Notes: a model not told the origin generated them from the sequence alone. 64,000 nt of DNA from Rhynochetos jubatus (GCA_027574665.1 CM050654.1:25191722-25255721), one strand, 5' to 3'; shown: positions 1 through 19,183, counted from the first letter of the stretch. Numbers and translations are program-made.

Positions 1-2470
1 CCAATGCATTTTAAAAGGTGTTTTAAGACCACTGCCCATTACAAAGTCTGTACTCAAGCAACACCAGCTGCCATGAGGAGCATTGCTGATCAGGTGCCAG
101 GCCAAAGCCTTTTAGACCCCGGAATGACCAAAGAGAAGCCTGATGGGATCTCCAAAAGCTAAGGTACCTGCCTGCTCTCTGGTTGCCTGAATGCTTGCAA
201 ATCTCTTCATAAATACTAATGGACTAATACAAGGCAGAGACTAGCTGGAGCCTACGTTTGAAATCTGCTCTCAAACCTCATTTGCAGATTGGCCAGATGG
301 TAATTAGTGTGGAGGTGTTCTCCAGGCAGACTTGCTTTCAGGGCAGGGTTTTTTAAATTTTATTGGGGATGGGGGAGGAGAAAAAGTCTTTTTTATTTTT
401 CCAGTTAAGATTAGTAACAGCTAAGAAAGGGTGAATAAAAGCCGAGCTACACCAGAATATTCTCTAGTTTGTTATATTTAAGAAAGTGCTTGCAATTTAA
501 TCCAATAGAGACCAATAAACACAAGACTAAAATAAAAAGGCAGAAGGCTGCAGTGTCAAAGTGCTGTTAAAGTACATGAGAAAAGCAATCCACTTGGGGT
601 TCATTGTAACACTTCTAATAATGAGCTTCCCATATTTAGACACAAGAGATAGCAAATTCAAACCCCCTGGAAAGGATACAATACAGTTATACAACAACAT
701 AGCAAACTGTATTTGTTTTGTTATAACTACCTATGCACCCTATGGTTTCTTTAGGGAAGATGCTATGATATCTTTATACCGTGGTGTGTAAAATAGTCTG
801 AAATCGCTCCTTGACGCCACTAATGTACCAAAATCCTTCCCAAATAGTGAAAGACCTCCAACATGATGCTAAGCTTGGTCTTCAGCATCACTAAAAAAAT
901 AATATGTTTTGTTACTGCATTTCTCTCTGAGAGGTTTTCAAAATCCTTCCAGTCAGTACATGAGATAGGATACATATTGTCGGGGATAAGTTGTTAAAGT
1001 GAATTTGAAATGTGCTTCTCAAAATATCGTTTACACATTTACCAGATGGTAAAATAAACATGTAAATTGTTATCGAGTATACACCAACTTTATACTACAA
1101 TTTTACCCACTGTAGAAATGGTGTAAAAATGTTGAATATAGTGTTACTTGTTCATTTAATAGTTTATTAACATTTTAAATACATTTGGAGAATAGGTTTA
1201 CTTTCAAAGAATAAAACTTATTTACAAAAGCATAATTTTAAGCCATTGATGAGGCCAAATTAACCTACATGCTTCTACATTTAACAGTTACTTTACCAAT
1301 AATATGATTAGCATAATTATAGTTGGTTTCTAAGTATTTGCCTATGCATAGCCTTTACGCATGTTTAATGGATGGTTTTAAAAGATAAATTTAACAAAGT
1401 GCTAAAAAAGTAATTGTAAGAAGTACAGTAACCAGCATCTTTAAGTAGCTGCTATTAGACCAACAGGTCACCTTGCCACTGGAATTGCTCTTTCATGAGC
1501 CACCGCACGTTCAGAAATACGAAGACGTGAATAGTTTATGTATGACGAAACAGGAAGTGTGTGCTAAAACAAAACCCTCTATCCAAAGAAGAGCCTAATG
1601 CATGCACTGTTTGGCAATGTGCAGGAATTAAAATCTTCCAGCTCAAAGCGCAGCCCTTGTCCTTCTCTAAAATAAAAGGCTCCGTGCATGCAATCGCTCG
1701 ATGATAATCCTGGTAGAAGACAACAGATGAAGGATCTCGATGGAAGACTGTTGCTTGTACTATCTATGATCGGTCTCTCCTTCTGCAGTTCTGTTTCTAC
1801 CAACGCAACACATCAATTACACTGTGCTACAGGGTTTTCTTTTTTCTTTCCCACCTTTCAGACTATGCCAGCTGCACCTTTTTTTTTTTTTTTCTTTTTT
1901 TTGTTAAGAACTTCATTATTTTGCGGTCTTCGATTTAGGAACTTTCCTCATCTGTGAAGACATGTATTCACTCAGCGTATTTTATTTTTAGCGCTATGCA
2001 CCCAGCACACTCTGGTGTGCTGAACTAATTACTCCTTAGAAATGAGCATATCCACTAGTCTTCAAAATATCCAAGGGCTTTCTTGGTTAATCCACAACAG
2101 GGTCAGAGATTCTCACCTGAGTTTTGTCTGAATTATTTTTTTCAGAGGCTTTTCACAACATCTAAATTCAATCTCATGCCAGCCATTAAGCTCCTGTTTA
2201 CTATTACATTGAGGCTTTACTATCACATGCCCTTGGCAGAAAGGTGTTATCACACAGATAAAAATAACACATGATTCTCTAAAGTAACAGCACAGAGTTA
2301 AGAGATAAGTTAACTTTATTAGTGAATTCTGGAGGAGCGTGCTTATCCAACAAATATCCTGTACTAGTAGGTGCCACAACATATAAAACTCCTAACCAAA
2401 ATTATCTTTAAAGAATGACCTCCCTATACAGGGAGCCAGCCCAAAATTAATAGTATTATGAGTTTTAACA
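1..2470. other. AT-rich intergenic DNA 3' of TBR1
   Basis: No exon, RNA gene or recognisable repeat was found here. The open frames present are short and low-complexity; one is a phenylalanine run that simply translates the T-rich tract near 1880-1900. Scattered E-box and homeodomain-like words (see 294-306) leave room for distal regulatory elements, but without cross-species alignment none can be called. Confidence 0.6.
294..306 (+). promoter_or_regulatory. Possible E-box plus homeodomain composite site
   Basis: CAGATG (294-299) is followed after one base by TAATTA (301-306). The first is the E-box type used by proneural bHLH factors and the second is a core homeodomain site. A second CAGATG lies at 1043-1048. 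Both words are short and can occur by chance in AT-rich DNA, so this is only a candidate distal regulatory site for the nearby TBR1 gene. Confidence 0.2.
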
Positions 2471-2477
2471 AACCTGT

Positions 2478-3630
2478 TTGGTTTCTCTGACTCAGACTTT
2501 GGAAGGTTGTGGTTTAAAATTCAGAAGTCCTGCCGAAAAACAGAGTGCCAAAAGCTGTTCCACACTGGTTGCACGATCAGAGTTCCACCAGGATCTTCTA
2601 GAAGATGAAAAACAAACCAATTTGCATGTGAGCACTCTTAAAACACCACATGGAATTTGCTGCTTTACCAACCTACCTTTAGGATTACACCATGCAGCTG
2701 AAGTATTTTGCAAAAAGACCCAGAAATATTTGATGATACCGAAGAGATTGCAATAATAAGGTTTTCATTTGGAATAAGTATTAACATAAGTCAATTATAT
2801 ACCCTCAAAATCTCTGGAAAGGACTGATTTAAGAAGCATTAGGCAGAAACACAAGCTCAAACTTATTTCTTTAAGTGGGATAGGGGGAAGACTGACTGAT
2901 GTAGGCAGACAGAAGGTGTCCAGTAGCACAAGAACAATTACCAGTATACCCCTACTTACGAATCAAGAAAAACATGGAGAAGCTTAGAAGTCTGAGTACC
3001 AAAATCCCTAGTGCATTCAAGTCATACATTGGCTTCAGTGTACACACATGTACTATAGACTAAAGCACTGAACACGAGAGGGAACCGATGAAGAAAGGGT
3101 TGTCTTCAGAGCCTGAGCCACACAGCACCAAACACCTCTGCCAACAACTTCGAAGCAGAGCCTGAGCCAACACTTCTATAAAGGCAGGGTGAGCATTGGA
3201 AACTTGTAGCATATGCTGCTATTTACATAACTAATTGTAGCATGCACAGTCAAAAAACAGCCTCTAGCTTTAGCATATACGTGCAAAATAATTGGTTTTA
3301 TTATGTACAGAAAATTAGAAACTGTCAGAAACAAAGCCACTAGTAACAGCCATGAGGAAGAATTTAGAGGATGCATCTCTTACACTGCAGAGGTTAGTAT
3401 TCACACAGTTGTGTGGTTTACAGCTACAATATAAATCTAGACAACATTCAATGACAGCTGATACCCTACCCAAGCTTACGGTAAAACTGACATACACACA
3501 ACATAGTCTGATGGTGGAGACGCTCAAGAAAAATCTTCCCAGTCTCAGACAAGCTGTGGTTTGTCACTGCAGACACGGTAATACAACACGCACCTTTGCA
3601 AAAGATAATGCAAATATAATAATAGTCTAA
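2478..3630 (+). mobile_element. Decayed Ty3/gypsy-type retrotransposon pol fragment (RT to RNase H)
   Basis: Two open stretches on the plus strand resemble the pol gene of Ty3/gypsy elements, in the right order. At 2478-2756 the translation holds the reverse transcriptase block with a TPHGICCFTNLPLGL core and a following EVFCKK, matching the family pattern TPFGRYCFxRLPFGLxxAPEVF. At 3352-3630 it holds the RNase H end, with LEDASLTLQRL followed by QLQYKSRQHSMTADTLPK, matching the usual LQRxxLRLQxYxxxxxYKPGKxxxxADTLSR. Between them (about 2760-3350) the frame is broken by stops and shifts, and a TPT motif in another frame fits the RT-RNase H connection. The YxDD catalytic box is not visible in frame. 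No LTRs, gag or integrase were recognised. The element is dead and old. A class-level call is well supported; the family is unknown. Confidence 0.78.
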
Positions 3631-3639
3631 TATTATGCC

Positions 3640-6600
3640 AAAAAATGTGAAGAAAAATGTAGTGGCGTAGAATAAAAGCACTAGCTGAGTTGCTCCTAAA
3701 TCTCTGATGAAAAAGACAGGACACCAAGATGTGGAAAATCACAGAAGATGGACTAAATCTGCATTACACTGGCTATTTTTCTGTGAAAAAACCCAAAACA
3801 AAAAAAAAACCACCTAAAATTAATAAAACTCAGAATTTCTCAGGCAAAACAGCATTTTAGTGTAACCCAGAAAAAAAAAATGCATATTGATTCTAGAATA
3901 TTCTCCTATTATTCAGAAATAACATTATTTGAGATAACATTTAATCCTATCGATTAAACCTATATTGGGTAGACATGACACACTTATTTTGCAATTACAG
4001 AATAGACTAAAAATTGTTACAAGTTTAAATATTTTTACAAAAGAATACATTTTAAGCAGGTTATTCTCAGATATCCTCAGGGCAGGAGTCTTCTGGAAAA
4101 TTATTTTTACATTTTAAATAAATAAATAAAAATTAAAAGCTATAAAGAATCAAGCTTAGATCAGCAGAGGTTCCATAAATTCTAATGCAACGCCCACAAA
4201 ACCAGGAGTTCACCTGTTACATGCTACTTCAGAAAAAAAATCAGAAACAGTTATGGTTATGCAAGTACAAATGCTAAAAATATTTACATTGTAGATTCTT
4301 ACAAAATGCGTCATCTGAAATGTTTTATATAAGTCAAACCCTTTACAAATCACAAGAAACTATATGTAAGTGTAAATGTAAAAGTTTGGGTACAAGAGAG
4401 CAGACTTCCATGAATCTCGTCCTCTTCACTAATCCTGAGCAAGGCTTCCCTTGTTTAAGCATCCTCCACGGAAGGAGTTAATGGAGAGCATTCACCTACA
4501 TGCTCAAGATCTAAACAGAACAAGCCAAAGAGGAGCCAGTGAAGTGCCCCCCAGTAAGTAAAAGGATGGAGGAGAGCAAGGCAGAGGCTGGAGCTCATGG
4601 GAAGCTTTGGAGATCCACCAGGGGAAGGAGGCCAGAGGCTGCCTGGGGACTACTGGTGTATTTGCACCAGCTTGGATTGGAGCTCTGCTGCATCATCACC
4701 CAGGAATACAGCGATGCGTGCGTTAACCTGAACAGTTCCTTGAGGACAGGTTTCGGGCTATAGATGGGCACATCTCCCACCTACCTGCCTAAGAAAGGGA
4801 TCACCAGCTTCCTGCTGTCCTGCCCTTGCACCCACCAGCCTGGCAGCCTTTCCCGTGCAATAGCACCACCACCATCCAAGTGACTTCAGAGAGCTGAACT
4901 GACAGCACACCACCCCTCGTGAAAAGGGTTGGGTACACAGAGCTACGCTTAAAATCCCCCAGATCCTTATCCTGAGGCAGCTGTAGACATCAAAATATAG
5001 TCAAAATTAAATATAATTACTGTTTAGCGCAGTGTGTATTTAGCACAGGCATTGCCCGTGTTCTCTGTAGATGGGAAATGTGACCACAGTGACAGAATCG
5101 CCTTTTAATTACCACGGGAAAAAAACCACCCCAAACCCCACAACAGGTAACTGCTAAAGCAAAACACTGAGGCCCTGATCTTGCACAGACTTACGTGCAC
5201 CTATATGCTAAACTTTACGCCGGCACCGAGCAATTATTTGCTTTGTTTCACCAGTTATACCTGGAAAATAAGCAATAACCCCCTGCTGCTAAGACCGTGG
5301 GGTTTGGCCTTTTAGGTTACATCTGTCTAAATGGCGTACAGGGAAATACATTCCTGCTGCAATCCTACCCCCACATGTTGTTACAGTAATTTTTATGTTA
5401 ATCTTTCAAGGCCCATTTTTCATTTCTGCCATCACAGTTCACATTAGTTTACATCTATTAATACAAATTAATCAGTTTGTGACTAAAAAAAAAACTATAA
5501 ATAATATTCCTTTATATCAACGACCAGAGAGAAGTTACAAGTGAACAATAGCTGGAAACACGACTGAAACACTGAAATATTAAAAAATACAATACTGAAT
5601 CTTAACATCAGAGGGGCTTTATTGTATTTAGCACAAAGGAAAGAAAAAGAGCTACACAAGACTGCAAAGAACATGAAAAAGATTTGGGCATTACAAAATT
5701 TCAGACACACATAAGAAGGACTGAAAATACCTGATTTATTTCCTTCCATTCAACATCTGAATATTTCTTTTATATTAAAGGAATACAGTTGACCTAAATA
5801 TTGTCCCTAAAAAGGGACAAACTCTTGTATAACACACACCAAGAAAACTGGTTTTGATTCAATTATGAAGACAATTAAAGCATCAAAATCAACATTGACA
5901 ATAAGCAGAAGTTAAGTTTGAGTTATTCTTATAATCTAAACAGAGAGAAATCAAAATGTGAGTACAGTGAGGTATCAGTTGATGTTTTTATAATTACTTC
6001 AATGCAGTAGAGCACAAATATGCGTATCAAGTTAATACTTAGCCCTATTCATTCCATCAAACAGCACCTGCTTTGGACAGTACGTAACCCACGAGGAAAC
6101 ATTCATATGATACAAATCAGTATTGAACCACTAAAGCCAGTGAAATGCCATAATTGTACAGCAGCTGAGGATTTAATCCGCGCTATTCTGACCCCAACTC
6201 CGGCAACACATACCAGTCCTCAATGAATGTCTGAACTAACTGCTTAATGATGCACCCAAGAATAAAACCGTGAAGTGTGGAAATCGTGGAAATCAAACTG
6301 CAAGCACTGGAGATATTCCACTCAGATTTTCATCATTACTAACCACCGGCTACCGAACCACTCGGACACTTTTGGAAAATGCCCCTGTCCATCATTTATG
6401 CACAGTGGTTTCCACAGGAAATTCAGGAACTGTCAAAAGAAAGCAAAACCTTTTACCTCCTACTTGATACCTTGCAACTAATTCAATGAAATGCTCCCTT
6501 CCCCTAAAGCAAGAGTAAACTGAGGTGCCAGAAGAGCACTTACGCCACGCTTAAAGTAATAGCTATGTACAAAACCATCACGCTTTAGTACACTGGTAAG

Positions 6601-9600
6601 GCGGTGGCAACGCGAGGAGGGGGTAAATGCTTTAAGAGTTTGATGAAAGGGGGTGTAGTGTGGGAAGCAGTTATTTCTCTGTGTTATTGCACCACAAATT
6701 TAGTAAAATCTGGCACCGATCACAGAGCAACGGGCAAGACGGGAGGTGCTGCTGCCAGGCCCTCGGGTGGGATTCCCAGATGATACAGGGTGAGCCCTGA
6801 CCTTCCCCAGGGCCAGAGAGCAACCACCGTATTTCCTCAGCGTCTCCAGCCGGAGCTCTGCGGAAGACGGAGACCTGACGGTCTAGCTGTAGTCGAGTCC
6901 CGATAAATAACACCTCCCCTTCAGCAAACATTTCCACAAAGGAAAATAAGCTGTAGCCAGGGTGTTGATCAATCACCAAAAGCATTTGTTAGCTTACATT
7001 TACAATTTCAGTTTAATTCTCAGTGGGTGGGTGTCTCCGGCTAAACTAGGACACCTTTCAGCAACCTAAAATTTCTCCAACTCAAAATACTGGTGTTGCT
7101 CTCTCACCCTTCAGTCCCAGACCAGTACTACCTGCTTCTTGGATAAACAGAAGCAGTCAATGTGCAACTAAATATAATTCAAGGAAGACGCCTATGTAAA
7201 AAAATTAATTCCAGAGCACGGCCCATAGAAATTAAGATGTGACTTCTAGAAAGTTTAAGTGATGTGGCAGTGCTGTCACTGACAAAAAATTATCCAAACA
7301 ACCAAAAAAATACATTACAAATGACTGAAGTGGGAGCTCGCATGATGCGCTTTGGTGCATCAATGCAGCGTTTCCACTATATTAAAAAATCAGATTATTA
7401 AGTGTATTCTAAATCAGTCAGTCACTTCAAGGTACACGACTATCTCAATTATTGAAAAAGGCCTTGATCCTGAAAACATTTATGTCTGTGAATTTTTAGA
7501 CAAGTGAATAGTCTTTGTAGGACTGACCTCTTACTTTACGTTGTTCACACATATGAACTTGCGTGCACGATCAGAGATGAAGGCAGGAATACACATTTAC
7601 AAGCTATCAACATTTTACCTAAAATGTCTCTTAAAACAGATTCAAAGTCATTACCAGCTGTTTCTTATTTAAAGCTTAAGAAATAAATGCTTGTTAATGT
7701 AAGTGTAATAGCATGGCTAGTTTTACACAGAACTAATGTACCTGAAGTTTTCATCCATTCTACTGTCAGTTTTAAAAAAAAAAAAATTAAATTGACCTAA
7801 AAAGTCAATTTAAAACCAATGAGAACATTCGTACTCGTATCAGCCCCTTAGTGTTAGAAACACTGCGACTAGGAGAAACTGCAGAGATAGGATGAATAAA
7901 ACATCACAGATTTTATTGTGTAATATACTTCGTAAGGCCAAAAGGTGTATCTAACCAGCAATGGCAGCCTTGGACCTTTATAAATTAATGATTATTCTAA
8001 CATCTATAAGAAGGAAAGTATTACCTATCCTCAAAAATTCAAGGGAGTTTCATATATATATGTAACACACGCACATTTCAACCAACATACATTTTTTTCA
8101 GATAGACATATTTGAACAAACGGACAGCTTTCAAATGACCACGCTCTGAAATCAGTGGTGCTTTTGTCTGTGCGTTCCCAGATTAATATGCATTCAGATA
8201 AATCCATGAGATGTTATCACTACGCTGTGTGGCTCCCCAGACCTACCACAAATACATTACATCTATTTAGCTGGGAAGAACGGGGTACTGAACGCAAACA
8301 GCCTGCTGCCTTCCGTCTACTGATCGCTCCGCTATTTCCATTTTTTTTGACTTTGCCCTCTTATCGTAGCAAGTGACACATTCCCCACTGGAGACCACAT
8401 GCATGACAAGTTTTAATCCTTGAAATGAAAACTTGCGCCCGCTCTGCACAGAAGCAGTACCTGGAAAGCATTCTTCCATGCAAAAGCCTTTTTTCTGCTT
8501 TTCCCAATACACACACATTCCTTTTTTTTGCATCGCAGCGATTTTAAAAGTGTCCTGTGTAATTTAAATAAGACTTCCAAAAACAGTAGCCTTTTACAGG
8601 GATAAATCAGAGCATTTCCAGTTAGCAAAGTAATTTGTGAGGGACATACGAAGCACCTGAAAACACAGCCTGCGAAGAAAACCGTTTTAACTATAGCAAC
8701 CGCACTCACTGCATAATGTTACAAGGAAAATTATGCAATTAGGTCTCTTATCAGACTTAGGAAAATTCAGATTTATGCCAGTTGGGGAGGGGAGGGGGGA
8801 TCATTGTTCACCACATCTCCCTCGAGCACTACCTAGGGGAGGGGAGTGATGACCAGACAGCGAAAATTAAGAAGAACATGTCCCACCTTACGCCTATTCT
8901 GCCAATCTGTCGCGGTTGTTCTTCTAGCTCCGTAGGTTTACGTGATTTTTTCTAATTTTTTTTTTTTTTTTTTTGCTGACAAGTAATACAAGACAGATTC
9001 TTGCCTTCTTAGGATCTTGCAATCTAGTTTAGACATAGCACGTCAAGTGGTGATGAAAGAAGGTTAGGGTGGGTTTGAAAAGATGAGGATTCCAACAGTA
9101 AACGATGCAGAGACATCAGTTTGGTAATGTACACATGTTTTGCATGATTCATTGGACCAAAATGGCCAAAGGAACTTAAAAAGCTGTCAAAGGCATCTTT
9201 ACCTCTGACCTACCTAGTCATCCATCTGCTTCCTCATACTGTCAATCAAAACCCTCACATCCTTATCACTATTCTATTACACACATTTTCCACAACCATT
9301 TCTCCTCCAGCTCTTAAGAAATATCTTAGCAAACATTTCAATCAGTCATTAAAAACCTTGTTAAAATATGCAATGTGTCATCAAATATGCATAGCGTACT
9401 CGTGCAAAATCTGCGGAGCGTACAGCGCTGTATTACATCTGATACCGGATTAATGTGAACCATCCTAGGAAGTATCGCCAGTAAGAACTTTCAATTACTT
9501 TCTACGCAGCGTCTCCTTAGGAGCTTGATTTTGCGTTATAAAAGCAAAGAAAGGGCAGTTGAATAGATTATTTTACACAACAATTAAATTAAAAGCCCGT

Positions 9601-9700
9601 TCAGCACGCCTGGGATAATAATAATACGAATGATACTTCCTGTAAAATTCATGCAGTTAGTGGCTGGGCTAACCAATTCACGCACGAGGTTTTGCTTCGA
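3640..9700. other. Gene-free AT-rich intergenic DNA
   Basis: No exon with splice signals, no known repeat and no RNA gene was recognised. It contains several homopolymer T or A runs (for example about 8955-8973) and AT-rich stretches without tandem structure. The reading frames present are short and lack family resemblance. Distal enhancers of TBR1 could lie here, but none can be shown from sequence alone. Confidence 0.55.
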
Positions 9701-11405
9701 CTAGACGGAGCGCAGTGCAGGTGCACTACCGTTTACACGCACCGGGTCACACCCGGCGCGCCCGCTCCTCCGGGAACGCACGCGTTTTAACGTGTCAGTG
9801 AACACACGTTTGGCGGACACACAGCTGCACCTCTAATCGAACTATCTAAAAAAAGTTGTAATAGTAATAAATTCACCTACCGACGAGAAATAGTCTTTTT
9901 TACTTCTGCAGCCCCTACCTCTTCCGATCTCTCGCAGAAATAGTTACGGCATTATCCTGTGGAAATAGTTACGGAGTAACATTAACCACTCGCGCACAGG
10001 ATTTTGGTCAGACCTGTCACACGTTACGTATTCATCGCAGACCCGCTGCACAACCCGCAGCGAGGAAAAACCACCAAAAGCGGCCCCGACAGGCGCTCTG
10101 CCCGCGGTGACCGCCCGGCGGGCGCCCCGGGGCAACACCCGCTGCTGCGGGGAGGCGGGCGGCAGCGGGCCCCCCTCGGCTCGGCGGGCCCCCCTCGGCT
10201 CTGCCGGGCTCCGCCGGGCTCCGCCGGGCTCCCCGCCTGGGAACGCCGCTGCCTCTGGGTCCGGTCGCTTCTGCCCTCTCAGGGGGCATCGCAGCGGGAC
10301 GGGCAGCGGGGGAGGGTGAGGGGAAGGATGGCCGGACACGTTTAGCGTTTCAGAGCCACGCTGCCCCGGGTACGGGGAGCCGCGGGCAGGGCGCCGGGAC
10401 ACCCCCTCACGGCGCCGCGGCGGGGGCAGCGGGGGCGGCCGAGCGTGGGCGATGCGCGGGGGGACGCGGGCGGCGCCGCGGCCTCCGCCGCTCGGTTGGG
10501 GGGCGGCCGGGGATGGCGCGCACCCCCCGCCGCCCGCGCCTCCCCGAGGGGGCCCTCTCCCGCCTGACGGCCCGGGCCGCCCGCCCCTGCGGGGGGTGAA
10601 GCGGTGCCCCCCACACCCCCCCGGCCCCTCTGCGGGCGGGGGGTCGCCCCACGACCCCGGGGGCAGCGCCGTGAGCCCGACGGCAGCCGCTTCCCGCCGA
10701 GGCCGTCACGCCCGGCGCGCGGCCCGCGCTCCCACCTGCACCCCGCTGGTGCGGGGGAACGTGACCTGGGCTGCCCGGGTCCCCCCCGTCAGTACGGCGA
10801 CAGGACAAGGCCCCCGCGGCGGCTCCGCACCCGCGCTTCCCCCGCAGAGGAGTCAGGAACAGAACTTGCCTTTCGGCCCAGCCACCGGCGCGGCCCGACC
10901 CGCTGAGGTACCGGGGCACAGCGCCTTCCCCGCGGCCTCCAGGCGGGTCATTTTTAAGGGGAGCGGGGGAAGGGGAGCACCATCACTAAAAGGTCCGGAG
11001 AGGGGGTGCCGCGGGAGCGAGGAAGCGGCGGAGGAGCCCCCGCTCCCGTCCGCGCAGCGGGAAGGACACCCGCCCCGGGGCGGCTGCGGGCGGCGCCCCC
11101 GCCTCTGCCCCGCCGGGCACCTCTCCCGCCTGCCAAACGCTGTCAGGGGCTCTGAGCGCTAAAGCCGGGGCTCATTATACCGCCTTCACCCCCGACGGGC
11201 TCCGACCGCGACCCCCCACGCTTGGCCGCGCGGGTACTCGCCCTCCCCGCAAAGACAAGCGCGGGGTGAGGGCCCGGCCCCGGCCGCGCGGGGAGGCGGC
11301 GGGCCGGGAGGGGGGCGAGCTCCCGCCAGCCCCCCGGCCCCACCGCCAGCCCCCCGGCCCCACCGCCAGCCCTGCTCGCGAGACGGCGAAGGGCTCTCCG
11401 ACACG
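9700..11405. promoter_or_regulatory. Orphan CpG island immediately 3' of TBR1
   Basis: Composition changes sharply from AT-rich to very GC- and CpG-rich at about 9.7 kb and back at about 11.4 kb, just downstream of the TBR1 AATAAA. Long frames run open on both strands (for example 10452-11162 plus and 10407-10919 minus), but they are proline, arginine, glycine and alanine-rich, overlap one another and resemble no family, as expected from GC-rich DNA with few stop codons. CpG islands often mark promoters or Polycomb targets around developmental transcription factor genes. No transcript start or exon could be recognised. Confidence 0.6.
11323..11372. repeat. 20-bp tandem repeat, about 2.5 copies
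   Basis: The unit CCGCCAGCCCCCCGGCCCCA is repeated with a 20-bp period at the end of the CpG island, about 50 bp beyond the TBR1 polyadenylation signal. It is a small GC-rich minisatellite with no coding potential. Confidence 0.85.
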
Positions 11406-11424
11406 GCGGTAACGTTTCGCCAGG

Positions 11425-11430
11425 TTTATT
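11425..11430 (-). terminator. TBR1: TBR1 polyadenylation signal AATAAA
   Basis: Reading the minus strand, AATAAA lies about 1.5 kb after the TBR1 stop codon and is the only canonical AATAAA I found between the stop and the downstream CpG island. Cleavage would be expected at about 11400-11415, which gives a 3' UTR of about 1.5 kb. An ATTAAA variant at 12235-12230 could give a shorter form. Confidence 0.65.
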
Positions 11431-12425
11431 TTACTTGTTATACACAGACGATACAAACGGGCAAAAACCGAAACATTTCTCCATGGAGCATGTACTGGTA
11501 TAAATTATTCAGTTCCACAGACGTAACAGAACAAATATAAAAATCACAACATTCGATTTACAGAAGAGTCAAAAATATACACACGTTTATGACCCTGAAT
11601 TTCTATTAGGAAATTTCCCCGTCGAGTGTAATCTAGCCTGATGCATATTTCAGTTTGTAACTGTGGTGGGTTTTTTCCTTTTTTTCCCATATAAAAATGC
11701 GTTAATTGTATAGATTTGCTACTCAAAATTCGAAGACTTACTATTCTGCTTCGCCGGGGCGGGGGGGTGGGGGGGGAGACCTGGAGGGATAGTAGTTCTC
11801 CTTCATGAATATAACACGAGGTTCACGGGAAAGATTGCTCTTACTTTCGATGCGCATTTGATTCCCCAGGAAGTCAGATCTCGGTTAGCTACTTTATGAA
11901 AAAGTCAATTCCAAAACTAAATGCAGTAAAATATACAACTCACAATTCATCTTCACTGGACTACACTATGGTTACCAACAATTCAGTCGTCTATAGCTTT
12001 TTTTTTTTCTTTTTTTTTTAGATTATTCATTACAAAGATTTACAGCAATATAAAGAAAGAGGGGGAAACTGCATATTTGGCACCTGCAGGGACCAGTAAT
12101 GGATTTGGCACTTGGGGGGGGGGTGGGGAAGGAATACCACAAAAATAATAATATTGCTGATGTCGAGCTATTCCTTTTAAAGAAAAATACAGAGGCAGTT
12201 AATTTTGCGTTTGGAAGGCGTCATGCTACTTTAATCGACTTTCCTACGAGACGTATTTCTGTTCTTTTGAAGGGAAAGCTCAGCTATTCCTTAGCTGTGT
12301 TAGCCCAGGGCACGGCGTAATTACTTCATGCGAGGAATTGCAGAGAAAGTGAGAAACCCATTACTCGCTGCTACAGCTATGGACCACTCCGCATCTCCAG
12401 AGGCGTTCGGAAACAGTGTTTGCCT

Positions 12426-12457
12426 GGGGAGGGGGGCGAGGGGGTGAAGAGGGGGGG
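12426..12457 (+). other. G-quadruplex motif on template strand in TBR1 3' UTR
   Basis: Four G tracts (4, 6, 5 and 7 bases) separated by loops of 1, 3 and 6 bases fit the standard G-quadruplex pattern on the plus strand, which is the transcribed template for TBR1. The RNA instead carries a pyrimidine tract of C runs of the kind bound by poly(C)-binding proteins. Confidence 0.7.
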
Positions 12458-12796
12458 TGTATGGTGTAAAGAAATTTAAACAGGATCTAAGTTTTGGGAC
12501 TTAACAGTGAAGAAAACCCAAACAAATAAGGAAACAGAACCAAAGAAAAGGAATCGGTTACAATAAATTAAATACTATGTACAGGCATTTCACAGGCTCT
12601 TTTCCCCCACGATTACTGTTATCCCCTAGTATCCATCCGTGGTACAAGGAAGGAAGCGCTGTACGGTTTCAGAGAGTCTAAGCATCCTACTTAGCAGTGG
12701 GTTTCGGAGCGGCGGTGCCCCCCGCGCCCCCGGGGCGCCGCCGGGCCGGGCCGGGCGGGGAGCGGAGCCGGGGGGGGCGGGGGGCGGCGGCGGCTC

Positions 12797-12829
12797 TGCC
12801 TCCCTCCCTCCCTGCCTGCCTGCCTGCCG
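12797..12829 (-). repeat. Tetranucleotide repeat in proximal TBR1 3' UTR
   Basis: On the plus strand there are short TCCC/CTCC repeats followed by CTGC repeats. The mRNA therefore contains GCAG repeats followed by GGGA repeats, starting about 95 bases after the stop codon. It is a low-complexity run that could fold as an RNA G-quadruplex; no function can be shown. Confidence 0.7.
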
Positions 12830-12922
12830 GGCCGGGGTACGGATGGAGCGGCTAGGGGCGGGGGTCAGTGCGCTAGCGCGGAGGAGTTATTGTGCAAAAG
12901 GCCGGCGGGGCCGGGGCCGCGC

Positions 12923-19152
<6,230 letters not shown>

Positions 19153-19183
19153 CCACCAAATGCTTCCCAAACGTTTGATTTAC

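Larger units (their letters stand above)
11410..12922 (-). other. TBR1: TBR1 3' untranslated region
   Basis: This stretch runs from the TBR1 stop codon to the predicted cleavage site. Its proximal 220 bp are extremely GC-rich, while the remaining 1.2 kb is AT-rich, unlike the CpG island beyond it. The transcript carries C-rich tracts (complement of G runs at 11756-11778, 12114-12123 and 12426-12457). No intron signals were seen. The 3' boundary is inferred from the AATAAA only. Confidence 0.6.

Noticed and set aside
1688..1957. 89-codon plus-strand frame with a phenylalanine run
   Set aside because: It is a translation of T-rich low-complexity DNA without any conserved motif.
10032..11456. 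Many overlapping long reading frames on both strands in the CpG island
   Set aside because: They are proline, arginine, alanine and glycine-rich, overlap each other in every frame and match no family. Low stop-codon frequency in GC-rich DNA explains them.
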